A DNA stretch of 64,000 nucleotides from Vallitalea guaymasensis (GCF_018141425.1 NZ_CP058561.1:620001-684000); one strand, 5' to 3'; shown: positions 8,417 to 17,417, counted from the first letter of the stretch. A program made the numbers and translations. The notes: a model not told the origin generated them from the letters alone.

Positions 8417-9427
8417 ATGATGATTAAATTGAGTAGTAGTGAAAAAAAATATTTTGGTATTAGAGATATAGCAAAGATAGCAGGTGTTTCAACAGCCACC
8501 GTTTCAAGGGTTATCAATTCATCTGATTCAACATCTGAAGCGGTTAGAAAAAAAGTTATGGCTGTTATTGAAGAATATAATTATGTTCCAAACCAGATGG
8601 CAAAAAATTTATTTTCCAAGACTTCGAATTCAATAGCCATATTTGTTTATGATATGGAAAATCCATTTTTTACATCTTTAGTAAAGAAACTTAATAATAT
8701 TGCTTTCAAAAACAAATATACTCTATTAATCTGTGATACGGAGAATAACATTGACAAAGAACGGGAGTATCTGAATTATTGTAAAAGCATACGTACTTCA
8801 GGAATAATACTTACTGAAGGAGTTAATTATAATCTTTATTCATCTGACAGCCAGACTATTGCCTGTTTGGATAGATCAGCAGATACCAAATTCTCAACTG
8901 TACGTTCAGATAACATGAAGGGGATTAGGATGTTAATTGATTATCTATATAATCTTAACCATAGAAAAATTGCTTTTGCTGGTGCTATGGATGAATTTCA
9001 GACAGCAAAAGAACGTAAAGACAGCTATATTAAGTCTTTAGAGTCTCATGATATACATATTAATGAAGATTATATCTTTACTGGTCACTTCAATTATGAA
9101 ACTGGAGTTAAAGCACTTAATTATTTTTGGTCACTTAATGAGAAACCAACCGCGATTGTATGTGCTAACGACCAGATAGCAAAAGGACTTATTATGGAAG
9201 CCTATAAACTTAATATTTCTGTTCCAGATGATTTATCAGTTGTAGGTTTTGACGGGATTGTTTCACCATATTTCTATCCAAGAATTACAACCATTGAACA
9301 AAACATAAAAAAAATAGCTAAATCATTATTCAAAGCTATAACTTCAAAAACACATACTCCAGTTCATGATATAATTGATGTTTCAATTGTGATTGGGGAA
9401 TCTTGTAAGAAAATTGATTTAGAATAA
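8417..9427 (+). CDS. LacI-family transcriptional regulator
   Basis: An N-terminal LacI helix-turn-helix spans about residues 12-60 (IRDIAKIAGVSTATVSRVIN, then VPNQMAKNL for the hinge). A periplasmic-binding-protein-like effector domain follows, with the motifs FVYDMENPFFTSLV, HRKIAFAG, ANDQIAKGL and SVVGFDG. Length (336) is normal. Two adjacent ATGs lie very close to the AGGG ribosome site, so initiation could instead use the TTG at 8429. It diverges from the glycyl radical operon and shares operator sequence with it, so it most likely represses that operon until the pathway sugar is present. Confidence 0.9.
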   Translation: MMIKLSSSEKKYFGIRDIAKIAGVSTATVSRVINSSDSTSEAVRKKVMAVIEEYNYVPNQMAKNLFSKTSNSIAIFVYDMENPFFTSLVKKLNNIAFKNKYTLLICDTENNIDKEREYLNYCKSIRTSGIILTEGVNYNLYSSDSQTIACLDRSADTKFSTVRSDNMKGIRMLIDYLYNLNHRKIAFAGAMDEFQTAKERKDSYIKSLESHDIHINEDYIFTGHFNYETGVKALNYFWSLNEKPTAIVCANDQIAKGLIMEAYKLNISVPDDLSVVGFDGIVSPYFYPRITTIEQNIKKIAKSLFKAITSKTHTPVHDIIDVSIVIGESCKKIDLE

Positions 9428-9477
9428 AATAGACTCTGTTTAGCTAAACTTCACTTACAGCTAAACAGAGTCTATTT
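9427..9477. terminator. Strong bidirectional hairpin between convergent genes
   Basis: A perfect 19-bp inverted repeat (9427-9445 with 9459-9477, outer bases AAATAGACTCTG, loop of 13 bases) sits between the lacI stop and the stop of the convergent methyltransferase-like gene at 9487. There is no long T run, but position and stability fit a bidirectional terminator. Confidence 0.72.
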
Positions 9478-9486
9478 ACATTAATC

Positions 9487-10536
9487 TTATTCTCCTCTGC
9501 ACACTCTTGCAGTCTCTACCATTGCTAAATACCCTTCAATTGGTACATAGCTTGGAATTGAGTTTCCAGAACCTAGAGCAAATCCTTTATGGTCTACAGA
9601 ATAATTTATGACGTTTTTAACATACTCTCTTATTTCTTGTTCACTACAGCGGCATAAGACATCTGTATCTACTCCGCCAAAATTACCAATTATATCTCCA
9701 TATTTCTCTACCCAAACAGAGAATGGAGCTATCTGGTCTTCATTAGAATGTTTAGCATTGATTTTTGCTACATTAATAAGGTCATCCATAACGTCAAAGA
9801 TTTGTCCACATGAATGTAGTAGAAAAGGTTTATTATAAGAATGAACTGCTGCAATTATCTTTTGATATTGAGGTATTATATTATTTCTGATATCATCTGC
9901 AGATATTAAAGTTTGACTTTTGAATCCTAAATCATCACCAAATCTACATACAGCATAAATATCTCCAAACTCTTTCAAAAATCTTTCCCATATGGCAAAC
10001 ATAGTCTTACCAACTGTACTAAACAAGTCCTTATAGAGTTCAGGGTCATCAATTGAGATATAACATAATTCAGTATATCCTACTAGGTCTTGAACACATT
10101 CAAAAACTCCGTTACCTGGTCCCCCTATTGCTTTCATACCTTGTGGCATTTCTTCTCTTAATAACTTAAAATCATCTGAAAAAGCATCAAAAAATAGATC
10201 TGGTATCTCTGCCCAAGGATATTTATTAAAATCTTCTCTTGTCTTAATAACACCAGGCTGGTGGTTTCCTAATGCACCACTACCAGGCATTATCTGTCCT
10301 ATACATCTTTCCATGGATACTGTATCATATCCCATTTCTTTGAAGAAATTTGTATAGTTTCTCATATATTCTCTTTTATCGGCTATATTTCCATTTAATA
10401 ATTCAACAAATTCTTTATTAAGAATCTTTTCCATTCTTTCATCTGAAATAATATGCTCATACAATGGCATTCTTGCAGGCTTAACATTATTTGCTGCATT
10501 CAAGATATTATTATAATCTGGAACGAATTTACTCAT
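9487..10536 (-). CDS. Uroporphyrinogen decarboxylase (URO-D) family protein, MtaA/methyltransferase-like
   Basis: This 349-residue TIM-barrel protein belongs to the URO-D superfamily. It has the HSCGQIFDV segment, matching the His-x-Cys zinc motif of MtaA-type methylcobamide:thiol methyltransferases. It also has the C-terminal LGSGNSIPSYVPIEGYLAMVE, the usual Gly-x-x-x-x-Ile-x-x-x-x-P-x-x-N/E region. True HemE enzymes have a conserved N-terminal Arg/Asp substrate site that is not evident here, so haem synthesis is unlikely. The acceptor is unknown and no corrinoid protein is adjacent. The start has GGAGGT upstream. An AraC regulator gene precedes it on the same strand and an inverted repeat lies between them. 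Confidence 0.78.
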   Translation of the reverse strand: MSKFVPDYNNILNAANNVKPARMPLYEHIISDERMEKILNKEFVELLNGNIADKREYMRNYTNFFKEMGYDTVSMERCIGQIMPGSGALGNHQPGVIKTREDFNKYPWAEIPDLFFDAFSDDFKLLREEMPQGMKAIGGPGNGVFECVQDLVGYTELCYISIDDPELYKDLFSTVGKTMFAIWERFLKEFGDIYAVCRFGDDLGFKSQTLISADDIRNNIIPQYQKIIAAVHSYNKPFLLHSCGQIFDVMDDLINVAKINAKHSNEDQIAPFSVWVEKYGDIIGNFGGVDTDVLCRCSEQEIREYVKNVINYSVDHKGFALGSGNSIPSYVPIEGYLAMVETARVCRGE

Positions 10537-10553
10537 ATTGATTACCTCCTATT

Positions 10554-10582
10554 TTAATCTATAGTTCCTAATTATAGATTAA
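10554..10582. promoter_or_regulatory. Inverted repeat upstream of the URO-D family gene
   Basis: TTAATCTATA at 10554-10563 is the exact reverse complement of TATAGATTAA at 10573-10582, with a 9-base spacer. It lies 18 bases before the start codon and directly upstream of the ribosome site. It could be a regulator site or a leader hairpin. Confidence 0.45.
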
Positions 10583-10616
10583 CTCAACAGGCGATTAAAA
10601 TATATCTACTTTTTGC

Positions 10617-11489
10617 TTAATTCTTTGCAGTTTTTGCTTTTTTTATCTTACTAGGTGAATATCCTCTTATCCGTTTATATACACGATTGAAACTAGATAC
10701 ATTATTATACCCTACTTCATAAGCGATTTGAGATATATTCATATCTTTTGAAATCAAAAGCTTCTCTGCCTCACATACCCTAACAAAATCAATGTACTCT
10801 TTATAATTCCTCCCAGTAGCTTTTTTGAAGAATCGAGAGAAATGATAATAGCTTTTATTAACCATAGATGCGGCTTCTTCCAAAGTTATATTCTCTTTGT
10901 AATGGAGTTCAATATATTTCAGCAAAGGATTGATTTCTATCAATTCATTTTCTTTGATAGTTGGTTGGAATAATCTTATATTATCATTTCTTATCAATAT
11001 AGCAATCATTTGATAAATATATCCCTTTATAAAGATCTCATATCCCATTTTTTTATTAATGAACTCATTATATGCCCCCATAAATAAATCAATTAGTTCA
11101 TCTGTACTTTGAAATACTCTTGGAGAATCATCTTTATATTTATTCGCGCTCTGTAAAAAGGTAATTATATATTTGGATTCATAAATATTCGATATGTTGC
11201 TTATCATTTCAGGTAAGAACTTTACAACTAATATTTTAGTCTTATCCTCCGCAGCACACCATGTACCATGAATATCCCCATTGTTTAATAGAATAATATC
11301 ATTAACATTAACTTTTAAAACCCTATCATTTATCTGTTGCAATGCTGTACCTTGAATCATGTATAATATTTCAATACAATCATGCCAATGAGGCTTAACA
11401 ATAATATTTGATTTTTCATTGTCTTGGATAAATATTTCTACTGGAAAAGGTAATTCTGGTGAAATCAAGTTTTCTTTGTAAGGTTTCAT
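10617..11489 (-). CDS. AraC-family transcriptional regulator with cupin sensor domain
   Basis: The N-terminal half (about residues 1-140) is an AraC-type cupin (KPHWHDCIEILYMIQG, then LLNNGDIHGTW). The C-terminal 100 residues hold the two AraC helix-turn-helices (ITLEEAASMVNKSYYHFSRFFKKATG and MNISQIAYEVGYNNVSSFNRVYKR). I begin at ATG 11487-11489 with GAGGAG 9 bases upstream, giving 290 residues, rather than an in-frame start 7 codons earlier. The URO-D family gene follows after about 80 bases on the same strand and is the obvious target. Confidence 0.88.
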   Translation of the reverse strand: MKPYKENLISPELPFPVEIFIQDNEKSNIIVKPHWHDCIEILYMIQGTALQQINDRVLKVNVNDIILLNNGDIHGTWCAAEDKTKILVVKFLPEMISNISNIYESKYIITFLQSANKYKDDSPRVFQSTDELIDLFMGAYNEFINKKMGYEIFIKGYIYQMIAILIRNDNIRLFQPTIKENELIEINPLLKYIELHYKENITLEEAASMVNKSYYHFSRFFKKATGRNYKEYIDFVRVCEAEKLLISKDMNISQIAYEVGYNNVSSFNRVYKRIRGYSPSKIKKAKTAKN

Positions 11490-11594
11490 GATATGATTCT
11501 CCTCAAACAATATAAATGATATTTTTAAAACTTTTCATCTTCCTTTTAAGATTGTTTATAATAATATGATACATTATGCCAGCTAATCTGAAAA

Positions 11595-13490
11595 GGGGCT
11601 GTTGCACTAAATAATTAGTGCACAGCTCCATTTTTGTCCATTTTAAAAAATCTTGGGCTACAAAAAGTCCAAGATTTAGTGTAAAATTTAATTATGACTA
11701 GTAAAAAAATCTTACATAAAAATTATACAACGAATGGGACATTATATCAATTAAAACTCCCATTAAATATTGAATACGTAATACCAGAAGACGATTCGGT
11801 TAGGTTGCTAAGTCATTTTGTGGAGGAATTGGATTTATCAGATTTATATGAGACTTATTCTCGGATACGAGAAAATCAGGCGACACCAACTCAACTTCTA
11901 AAACTTGTGATTTATGGCTATATGAATAACATTTATTCCTCTAGACCATTGGAGCGTGCCTGCCAAAGAGATATAAATTTTATGTTTCTTTTGGAAGGTA
12001 AAAGTGCTCCAGATCACACTACACTTTCAAGATTTAAAACCTTACATTTTGCCCAGTTAGCAAATCAATTATGGCTAAAGTGACAGATTTCTTATATGAC
12101 CTTGGTGAAATTTCAGGTGAAGCTATTTTTATTGATGGAACCAAACTTGAAGCCAATGCCAACAAATATACTTTTGTATGGAAAAAGGCAGTCAAAAGGC
12201 ATATGGCTAGAAAACTACAACAAGCAGCCGACTTTGTTGCTACTTGTGAAGAACTCTTTGGTATCAATCTCATCTACTCAAATGAAGTGAGAATCAAACA
12301 CTTGAAACAGCTTAGAAAGAAGCTGTATGTGATAAAAAAGATTGAGAAGATTGAGTTTGTTCATGGTCCTGGTAGACGAAAGACACCATTGCAAAAAGCC
12401 ATAGAGGAAGTTGAACACTATCTTGATAAAATCAAAGAGTATACAAAAAAACTATATATCTCAGGTAGCAGAAATAGCTATTCAAAAACGGATCAAGATG
12501 CAACTTTTATGAGAATGAAAGAAGATGCCATGAAAAATGGGCAATTAAAACCTGCGTATAATCTACAACATGGTGTAGATGCGGAATATATTACATGGGT
12601 AACAGTAGGTCCTCAGCCTACAGATACAACAACATTGAAGCCTTTCCTTAAAGAAATGGAAGAACATCTAAATTTTAAATATAAAAAAATAGTGGCTGAT
12701 GCAGGATATGAAAGCGAAGAAAATTATGGATTTATAGAGAAAAATGGACAGATAGCTTTTATAAAACCTGCAAACTACGAAATATCAAAGAAGCGAAAAT
12801 ACAAAAATGATATTAGCCGTGTAGAAAATATGGATTATGAAAAGGATACAGATACCTATATTTGTAAGAATGGCAAACGCCTAGAAGTAACAGGTACAAT
12901 TAACAGAAAAAGTAGAACAGGATACCAGATGGTAAAGACCCAGTATCAATGCGAAGATTGCAAAGATTGTAATTATAAAGCCCAGTGCATTAAAGGACGC
13001 AACTGTAAAACACCGTTAGAAGAAAGAACCAAACGCTTAGAGATTTCTAAAGAATTCATGAAATATCGAAAAGAGGATTTGGTACGGATAGTTAGTGATG
13101 AAGGTATTGAGTTGCGGATAAATAGAAGTATTCAAGCAGAAGGCTCCTTTGCACAAATCAAACAGGATATGGGATTCAGAAGATATTTAACCCGTGGTAC
13201 ACAGAATGTTTTAGCTGAGAGTATCTTTCTCGCCTTAGGAAATAACATGAATAAACTACATCGAAAAATACAAAATGGTCGCCTAGGGAAATATCTACAT
13301 TCAGTCAAGAAAAGTGCATAGTTTTTAGTATTTAAATTTTACAGAATCAATATATTTTATACGTTTATTGGAACGTCTATTAAATTACCCCATTTTTGAA
13401 AATTAGTATTAGATATGCTGTCAAAGAAGTTAATCAATGCACAAAAAAAGGCTTGCATTAGCCAATTTTATTGGCTAATGCAACAGCCCC
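11595..13490 (+). mobile_element. IS1182-family insertion sequence
   Basis: The ends are short terminal inverted repeats: GGGGCTGTTGCACTA at 11595 and TAATGCAACAGCCCC ending at 13490, one mismatch. Both ends carry inner palindromes (TGCACTAA with TTAGTGCA at the left; TTGCATTAGCCAA with TTGGCTAATGCAA at the right). A hairpin at 11648-11677 (AAATCTTGG with CCAAGATTT) precedes the transposase and may shield it from read-through. No matching target duplication is visible, because the right end abuts a truncated IS256 element. The transposase is frameshifted, so the copy is probably inactive. Confidence 0.85.
11694..13321 (+). pseudogene. IS1182-family transposase, interrupted by a frameshift
   Basis: Two overlapping frames together make one IS1182 transposase. 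The first (11694-12083, 129 residues) has the N-terminal InsQ-type region PLERACQRDINFMFLLEG and DHTTLSRFK. The second (12071-13321) begins at the expected next residues, with the catalytic core GEAIFIDGTKLEANANKYTF and KKIVADAGYESEENY, a Cys-rich insert, and a C-terminal EGSFAQIKQDMGFRRYLTRG. The break is in CAATTATGG near 12066: adding one A (CAA ATT ATG) restores the family sequence. A single-base deletion is the simplest explanation. Programmed -1 slippage is possible but not typical of IS1182. Confidence 0.82.
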
Positions 13491-14817
13491 ATTATTATTA
13501 ATCTAAATCCGCCGTTGATATTCTATCCTCAAAATAGATGAAGAGTTGCTCCATGATTTTAGGCCATTCACGTGGCTTTCCTTTCCACTTAGCTGTGATA
13601 TCCATCATTGCTAAGTAAAGGGATTTAAACAAGGAATCATCTGTTGGAAAGATTGATTTTGTCTTGGTTACTTTTCGTAACTGCCTATTGAAATTTTCGA
13701 TCGCATTTGTCGTATAGATTATCTTTCTGAGTTCTAGTGGATACTTGAAATACGTGGACAATGATGGCCAGTTGTTTCTCCAAGAGCTGATGGAACTGGA
13801 ATATTTCTTACCCCATTTATCTTCTAATGCATCTAACTGTTGTAAGGCAATATCTTCTGTAGAAGCTTGATAAACAAGCTTTAAATCCTTCATATAAGAT
13901 TTGATATCCTTGTAGGAAATAAACCTTGTTGAATAGCGAATCTGGTGTACAATACATCTTTGTATTTCCGTTTGGGGATAGACTGCATGAATAGCATCAC
14001 CGAATCCACTTAACCCATCGACAGACATAATAAGAATATCTTTTACACCTCGATTCTTAATTTCGTTAAGTACACCTAACCAGTATTTAGCACTTTCATT
14101 ACCACCAATCCACATCCCTAGAACCTCTTTTTTGCCATCTAACTTGATACCGATAGCGATATAAACAGCCTTCTTGACAATGGCGTTATTTTCTCGAACA
14201 TTGTAGTGAATCGCATCCATAAATACGATGGCATATTTTTCAGTAAGAGGTCTGTTTTGCCATTCTTTAGCTATTGGTAGCACTTTATTAGTCATTCTAG
14301 AAATCATTTCCGCAGATGCATCAACACCGTAAACAGATTTAAGATGAGTTGATATATCTCTCGTAGTCATGCCTTTGGCATACATAGATAAGACTTGATC
14401 TTCAATGTTTGAGACATCCCTTTGGTACTTCTTTACGACTTGAGGTTCAAACTCTCCGTTTCGATCTCTAGGAATATCGAGTTCAATATTTCCTGAAGAT
14501 GAACGAACAGTTTTCTTACTATAGCCATTCCGACTATTATTGGTTTCCTTTTCGTGGTAGTCATACTTACTGTAACCTAGTTCATCTTCAAGTTCTCCTT
14601 CAAGCAGACCTTGAATCATATCCCCAAGTAAGTCTTTGACCGTATCATGTGCATCCTGGGCTGTTTTAGGTTGGTACTCTGCAATAAGTTGTTTGATTAA
14701 TGCTTCTCGTTCTGGTGATCGTTTTTTTCTTGCCATAAAAAATCCTCCTAGATTATATTTATTTTATCATTAATCTAGAAGGATTGCTATTTACACAAAA
14801 TTATTTACAGACTCACT
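13491..14817 (-). mobile_element. IS256-family insertion sequence, missing its transposase-distal end
   Basis: The promoter-proximal end has the IS256-type repeat, read on the minus strand as GAGTCTGTAAATAATTTTGT (around 14797-14816). The distal end should carry an inverted copy some tens of bases past the transposase stop at 13498. Instead the IS1182 right terminus ends at 13490. No IS256 end is found on the far side of IS1182 (before 11595) either. The distal end was therefore lost when or after IS1182 inserted. The proximal end lies against the stop codon of a flavoprotein gene at 14819. Confidence 0.75.
13498..14736 (-). CDS. IS256-family (mutator-type) transposase
   Basis: This 412-residue protein has the family layout. 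The N-terminal region contains LLGDMIQGLLEGELEDELGYSK. The RNGYSKKTVRS and DIPRDRNGEFEPQVV segments follow, then the DDE core with the first Asp in YAIVFMDAIHYNVR, the second in ILIMSVDGLSGF and the Glu in IIYTTNAIENFNRQLRK. The frame is intact and starts after AGGAGG, so the protein may still be made. The element lacks one end and may not move itself. It is a different subfamily from the transposase at 23514-24737, which shares only the core motifs. Confidence 0.93.
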   Translation of the reverse strand: MARKKRSPEREALIKQLIAEYQPKTAQDAHDTVKDLLGDMIQGLLEGELEDELGYSKYDYHEKETNNSRNGYSKKTVRSSSGNIELDIPRDRNGEFEPQVVKKYQRDVSNIEDQVLSMYAKGMTTRDISTHLKSVYGVDASAEMISRMTNKVLPIAKEWQNRPLTEKYAIVFMDAIHYNVRENNAIVKKAVYIAIGIKLDGKKEVLGMWIGGNESAKYWLGVLNEIKNRGVKDILIMSVDGLSGFGDAIHAVYPQTEIQRCIVHQIRYSTRFISYKDIKSYMKDLKLVYQASTEDIALQQLDALEDKWGKKYSSSISSWRNNWPSLSTYFKYPLELRKIIYTTNAIENFNRQLRKVTKTKSIFPTDDSLFKSLYLAMMDITAKWKGKPREWPKIMEQLFIYFEDRISTADLD

Positions 14818-14818
14818 A

Positions 14819-15466
14819 TTATATAGAATAGGGTCTATCAAATCTTTTTTCATATGCTTTATTGTCTTTTAGAAATTTGTTCCACATCTTGTTAGTTAAT
14901 CCTAGATTTGTTAATACCTTAAAGAAAATTAGTTTTAATCCTTTTATCTTATAAGGTTGCTTTATTTTAGTTATCAGTCTTTTATCAAATGTATTGGTCT
15001 CATCATATATCTTGCCAAACTTCTGCAATCGCTTAAATAATTTATATGTAAATATTTTAGGTAACATATAAATTGCTGCTGCTTCAGGTTTGATTAACGT
15101 ACCTAGATAGATCATATTTAATTCCTCTGACATAGATTCAAAATATCTCTCAATATATTCTCCTTGAAATCCTTCAGAAAATCCAAACTGAAGTATAAAA
15201 CCAATTTTTTTAGGATTATTAGTATCATTTACATGTAAATGTTCAATAAATTTCATCACTATCCCTGGCATACCATGAATGTATAATGGTAATGCTATTA
15301 TGACTGTATCATATTTCATAACCTGATTAGACAATATCTTATAATCCTCTTCAATAATTCGTTTTACAACTACATCACTATGTATTTTCTTAGTAAAATT
15401 CTCAATGAATATTTCTGTATTGCCATTCTTACCCTTAGGTGATCCGTTAATAATTATAGTTTTCAT
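14819..15466 (-). CDS. Flavodoxin-fold NAD(P)H-dependent oxidoreductase
   Basis: The protein opens MKTIIINGSPKGKNGNTEIF, the FMN phosphate loop of NAD(P)H-dependent FMN reductase/flavodoxin-like proteins. VIIALPLYIHGMPGIVMKF supplies the second flavin loop. Length is 215 residues. The start codon overlaps the stop of the preceding gene as ATGA (15463-15466), indicating translational coupling. The longer frame to 15481 is not used. The pair is a recurrent clostridial arrangement, with a short Cys-rich flavodoxin protein followed by this one. Electron donor and acceptor are unknown. The gene ends directly at the IS256 border, but the C-terminus looks complete. Confidence 0.82.
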   Translation of the reverse strand: MKTIIINGSPKGKNGNTEIFIENFTKKIHSDVVVKRIIEEDYKILSNQVMKYDTVIIALPLYIHGMPGIVMKFIEHLHVNDTNNPKKIGFILQFGFSEGFQGEYIERYFESMSEELNMIYLGTLIKPEAAAIYMLPKIFTYKLFKRLQKFGKIYDETNTFDKRLITKIKQPYKIKGLKLIFFKVLTNLGLTNKMWNKFLKDNKAYEKRFDRPYSI

Positions 15467-15932
15467 TTTGTTGCCCCCCAAGTATTAATATCCTTAACCA
15501 TGATGTTTTTAGAACGATATTGAGTGAATGTCCTTATAATATAATCTTCAAGGATTTGTTTACCATTTTTCATGGAAAAATTACCTTCATAGTAAAATTC
15601 TATATCGGGATATTTATTATATCTAGCTAGGTGGTTAGACCCTTCTTTAGATATTTCTATATAAGGTAGATAATGGCATATTAATCTATCTATTATCGTC
15701 TTCATCTTACCGCTTATGAAACCTTTTTTTATTTGAGAAAAGATTATAACCTTATCTGCTTCAAGATATTTTCTATGAAATTGATCTAAATCTCTAAAAA
15801 TACACTTTCCAGGAGTTTTAACCAACAACTCCAACATCCTGTACAATCTTTTGGATTAAACGTATCCAAATTCAACTCATAACTAGAGTCTAATTTAATA
15901 TTGCTACATTCTCTTATTACTACTGTTTTCAT
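15463..15932 (-). pseudogene. Cys-rich flavodoxin-family protein with a -1 frameshift
   Basis: The original start is ATG 15930-15932, preceded by GAGGTGAA. This frame reads MKTVVIRECSN and on to DCTGCWSCWLK. The conserved continuation TPGKCIFRDLDQFHRKYLEADKVIIF is in the -1 frame and runs to 15463. The switch is at an A4 run (T4 on the plus strand, 15816-15819). Five A would give CWSCWLKTPGKC, the expected family motif, so one A is missing. Slippage of tRNA-Lys on AAAA would also restore the protein. Together the two parts make about 155 residues. A flavin-linked oxidoreductase role is inferred from the family. Confidence 0.75.
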
Positions 15933-16053
15933 ATTTCACCTCGTCTTTATTAATAAATTAATTATAAAATGTTAAGGCTACTCCATACAAATACCATTTT
16001 TAACTAAATTAGTATTATAAAAAAATTAGTATTGAGTCATCTCCATACTAATT

Positions 16054-17280
16054 TTAATCTCTTTCAAAAACCATAATTCTTGAATTAACTTTATCTCCTT
16101 CAATGAAAAACCCATTTATATTCTCCCCTTCTAAAAGTATGGTTTCATCATAGATTTTATTTTGTTTATAATTATTCCCCTCAATGATATCTGATATTGT
16201 AATACTATCAAACAACTTTCTTCTAGCACAATCCAACCTTGTCAACATATTAAAGGATTTAAAATATAGATATAAACCTATAATACTACTTCTGTCTTTT
16301 AAAATTGGAATTATATATTCATATATATTATATTCCCATCTAAAACCGTTAACAAATGAAGCATAAAAGTCTATACCTATATCCACAGATTTCTTCTTAA
16401 ATGGCAAATCAAAAAGCTCACTACAAACATAGATAATATTGGCATTAGGAAACTTAGACTCTATCGATGTTTTAGCAATTTTAAGTTTATTAAAATCATC
16501 ATCAATTAACATCATTAATTTTATATTCTGCGTTCGTTCTAGTAAATTTATCTCCAATAATCCTAAACCTGATTTCATGAAACAAAGTATTTTATCAGAT
16601 AAATTCTTTTCAATAAGTATCTGCACAATCTCTTTGGTAGAGCTCATCATAAAATCAATATATGATTGGGGTAAATCATTAATAGTTGTATCTATTGGAT
16701 TATTATACTTAATAAACGGTTCAATAATATTATCATCATCATGTTTTGTTATAATAATACCTTCTCTGATAGAAATAGAATAACCACAATCACATACACT
16801 TAATCCTTCATAAATAGAATTATTTTTTAACACACCTTTACTTATTTCAATGGGTTTACCACACTTAGGGCAGCATATATATTCTAAATTTTTAAATGCT
16901 ACCCCCTTTTGTTTCAGGTTTATATTTTGTTTTTCATCTATTGTTTTAATTTCATCATCAAGTGCTTGGATAATCCTATTCAAATCATTTATTTCTAATT
17001 CTATTGACTCTCTTTTCTGTAACAATATATCTTTTATATAATTACTCTTCGTCACTGTTTTTATTTTGTTTAATTGCTTGATTAAAGTAATTTTCTTAAT
17101 CTCTTGTAATGTAAATCTCATTTTTTTTAAATATAATAACTCATCCAATTCTTTTTGTTGTTCTTTACCGAAATAATAGTATCTTCCCTTACGAAATGGA
17201 TGAATTAGATTTAGTCCTATATAATATCTAATTGTGTCTATACTTTGATTATTTAATTTTGCAAACATACCTATTCTCAT
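16054..17280 (-). CDS. MerR-type HTH protein fused to a zinc ribbon and a methyltransferase-like domain
   Basis: Residues 1-70 are a MerR winged helix (RIGMFAKLNNQSIDTIRYYIGLNLI, then RYYYFGKEQQKELDELL). A coiled coil covers about residues 80-120. Residues 130-160 form a zinc ribbon (CPKCGKPIE, then CDCGYSI). The last 230 residues resemble a class I SAM-dependent methyltransferase, including KLMMLIDDDFNKLKIAKTSI, NANIIYVCSELFDLPFKKKSVDI and a terminal beta-rich region. The usual glycine-rich SAM loop is weak (MKSGLGLLEINLL), so it may bind SAM or a ligand without catalysis. The start is ATG 17278-17280 with AGAGG upstream. No obvious target gene is adjacent. Confidence 0.7.
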   Translation of the reverse strand: MRIGMFAKLNNQSIDTIRYYIGLNLIHPFRKGRYYYFGKEQQKELDELLYLKKMRFTLQEIKKITLIKQLNKIKTVTKSNYIKDILLQKRESIELEINDLNRIIQALDDEIKTIDEKQNINLKQKGVAFKNLEYICCPKCGKPIEISKGVLKNNSIYEGLSVCDCGYSISIREGIIITKHDDDNIIEPFIKYNNPIDTTINDLPQSYIDFMMSSTKEIVQILIEKNLSDKILCFMKSGLGLLEINLLERTQNIKLMMLIDDDFNKLKIAKTSIESKFPNANIIYVCSELFDLPFKKKSVDIGIDFYASFVNGFRWEYNIYEYIIPILKDRSSIIGLYLYFKSFNMLTRLDCARRKLFDSITISDIIEGNNYKQNKIYDETILLEGENINGFFIEGDKVNSRIMVFERD

Positions 17281-17417
17281 CAAATATACCTCTATTTCTC
17301 TAGAAATACTTAATTAAGACAATTCCATTTAAAACCATTCTAATCATATCATACTTTAACATTATTTTTCAATTGTAAGCATATTTTGTGGTAGTTTGAC
17401 GATGTTTACACCTAAAA

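Noticed and set aside
9487-10536. HemE uroporphyrinogen decarboxylase for haem synthesis
   Set aside because: The HSCG zinc motif and missing HemE substrate-binding residues indicate the MtaA-like branch, and no haem genes are adjacent.
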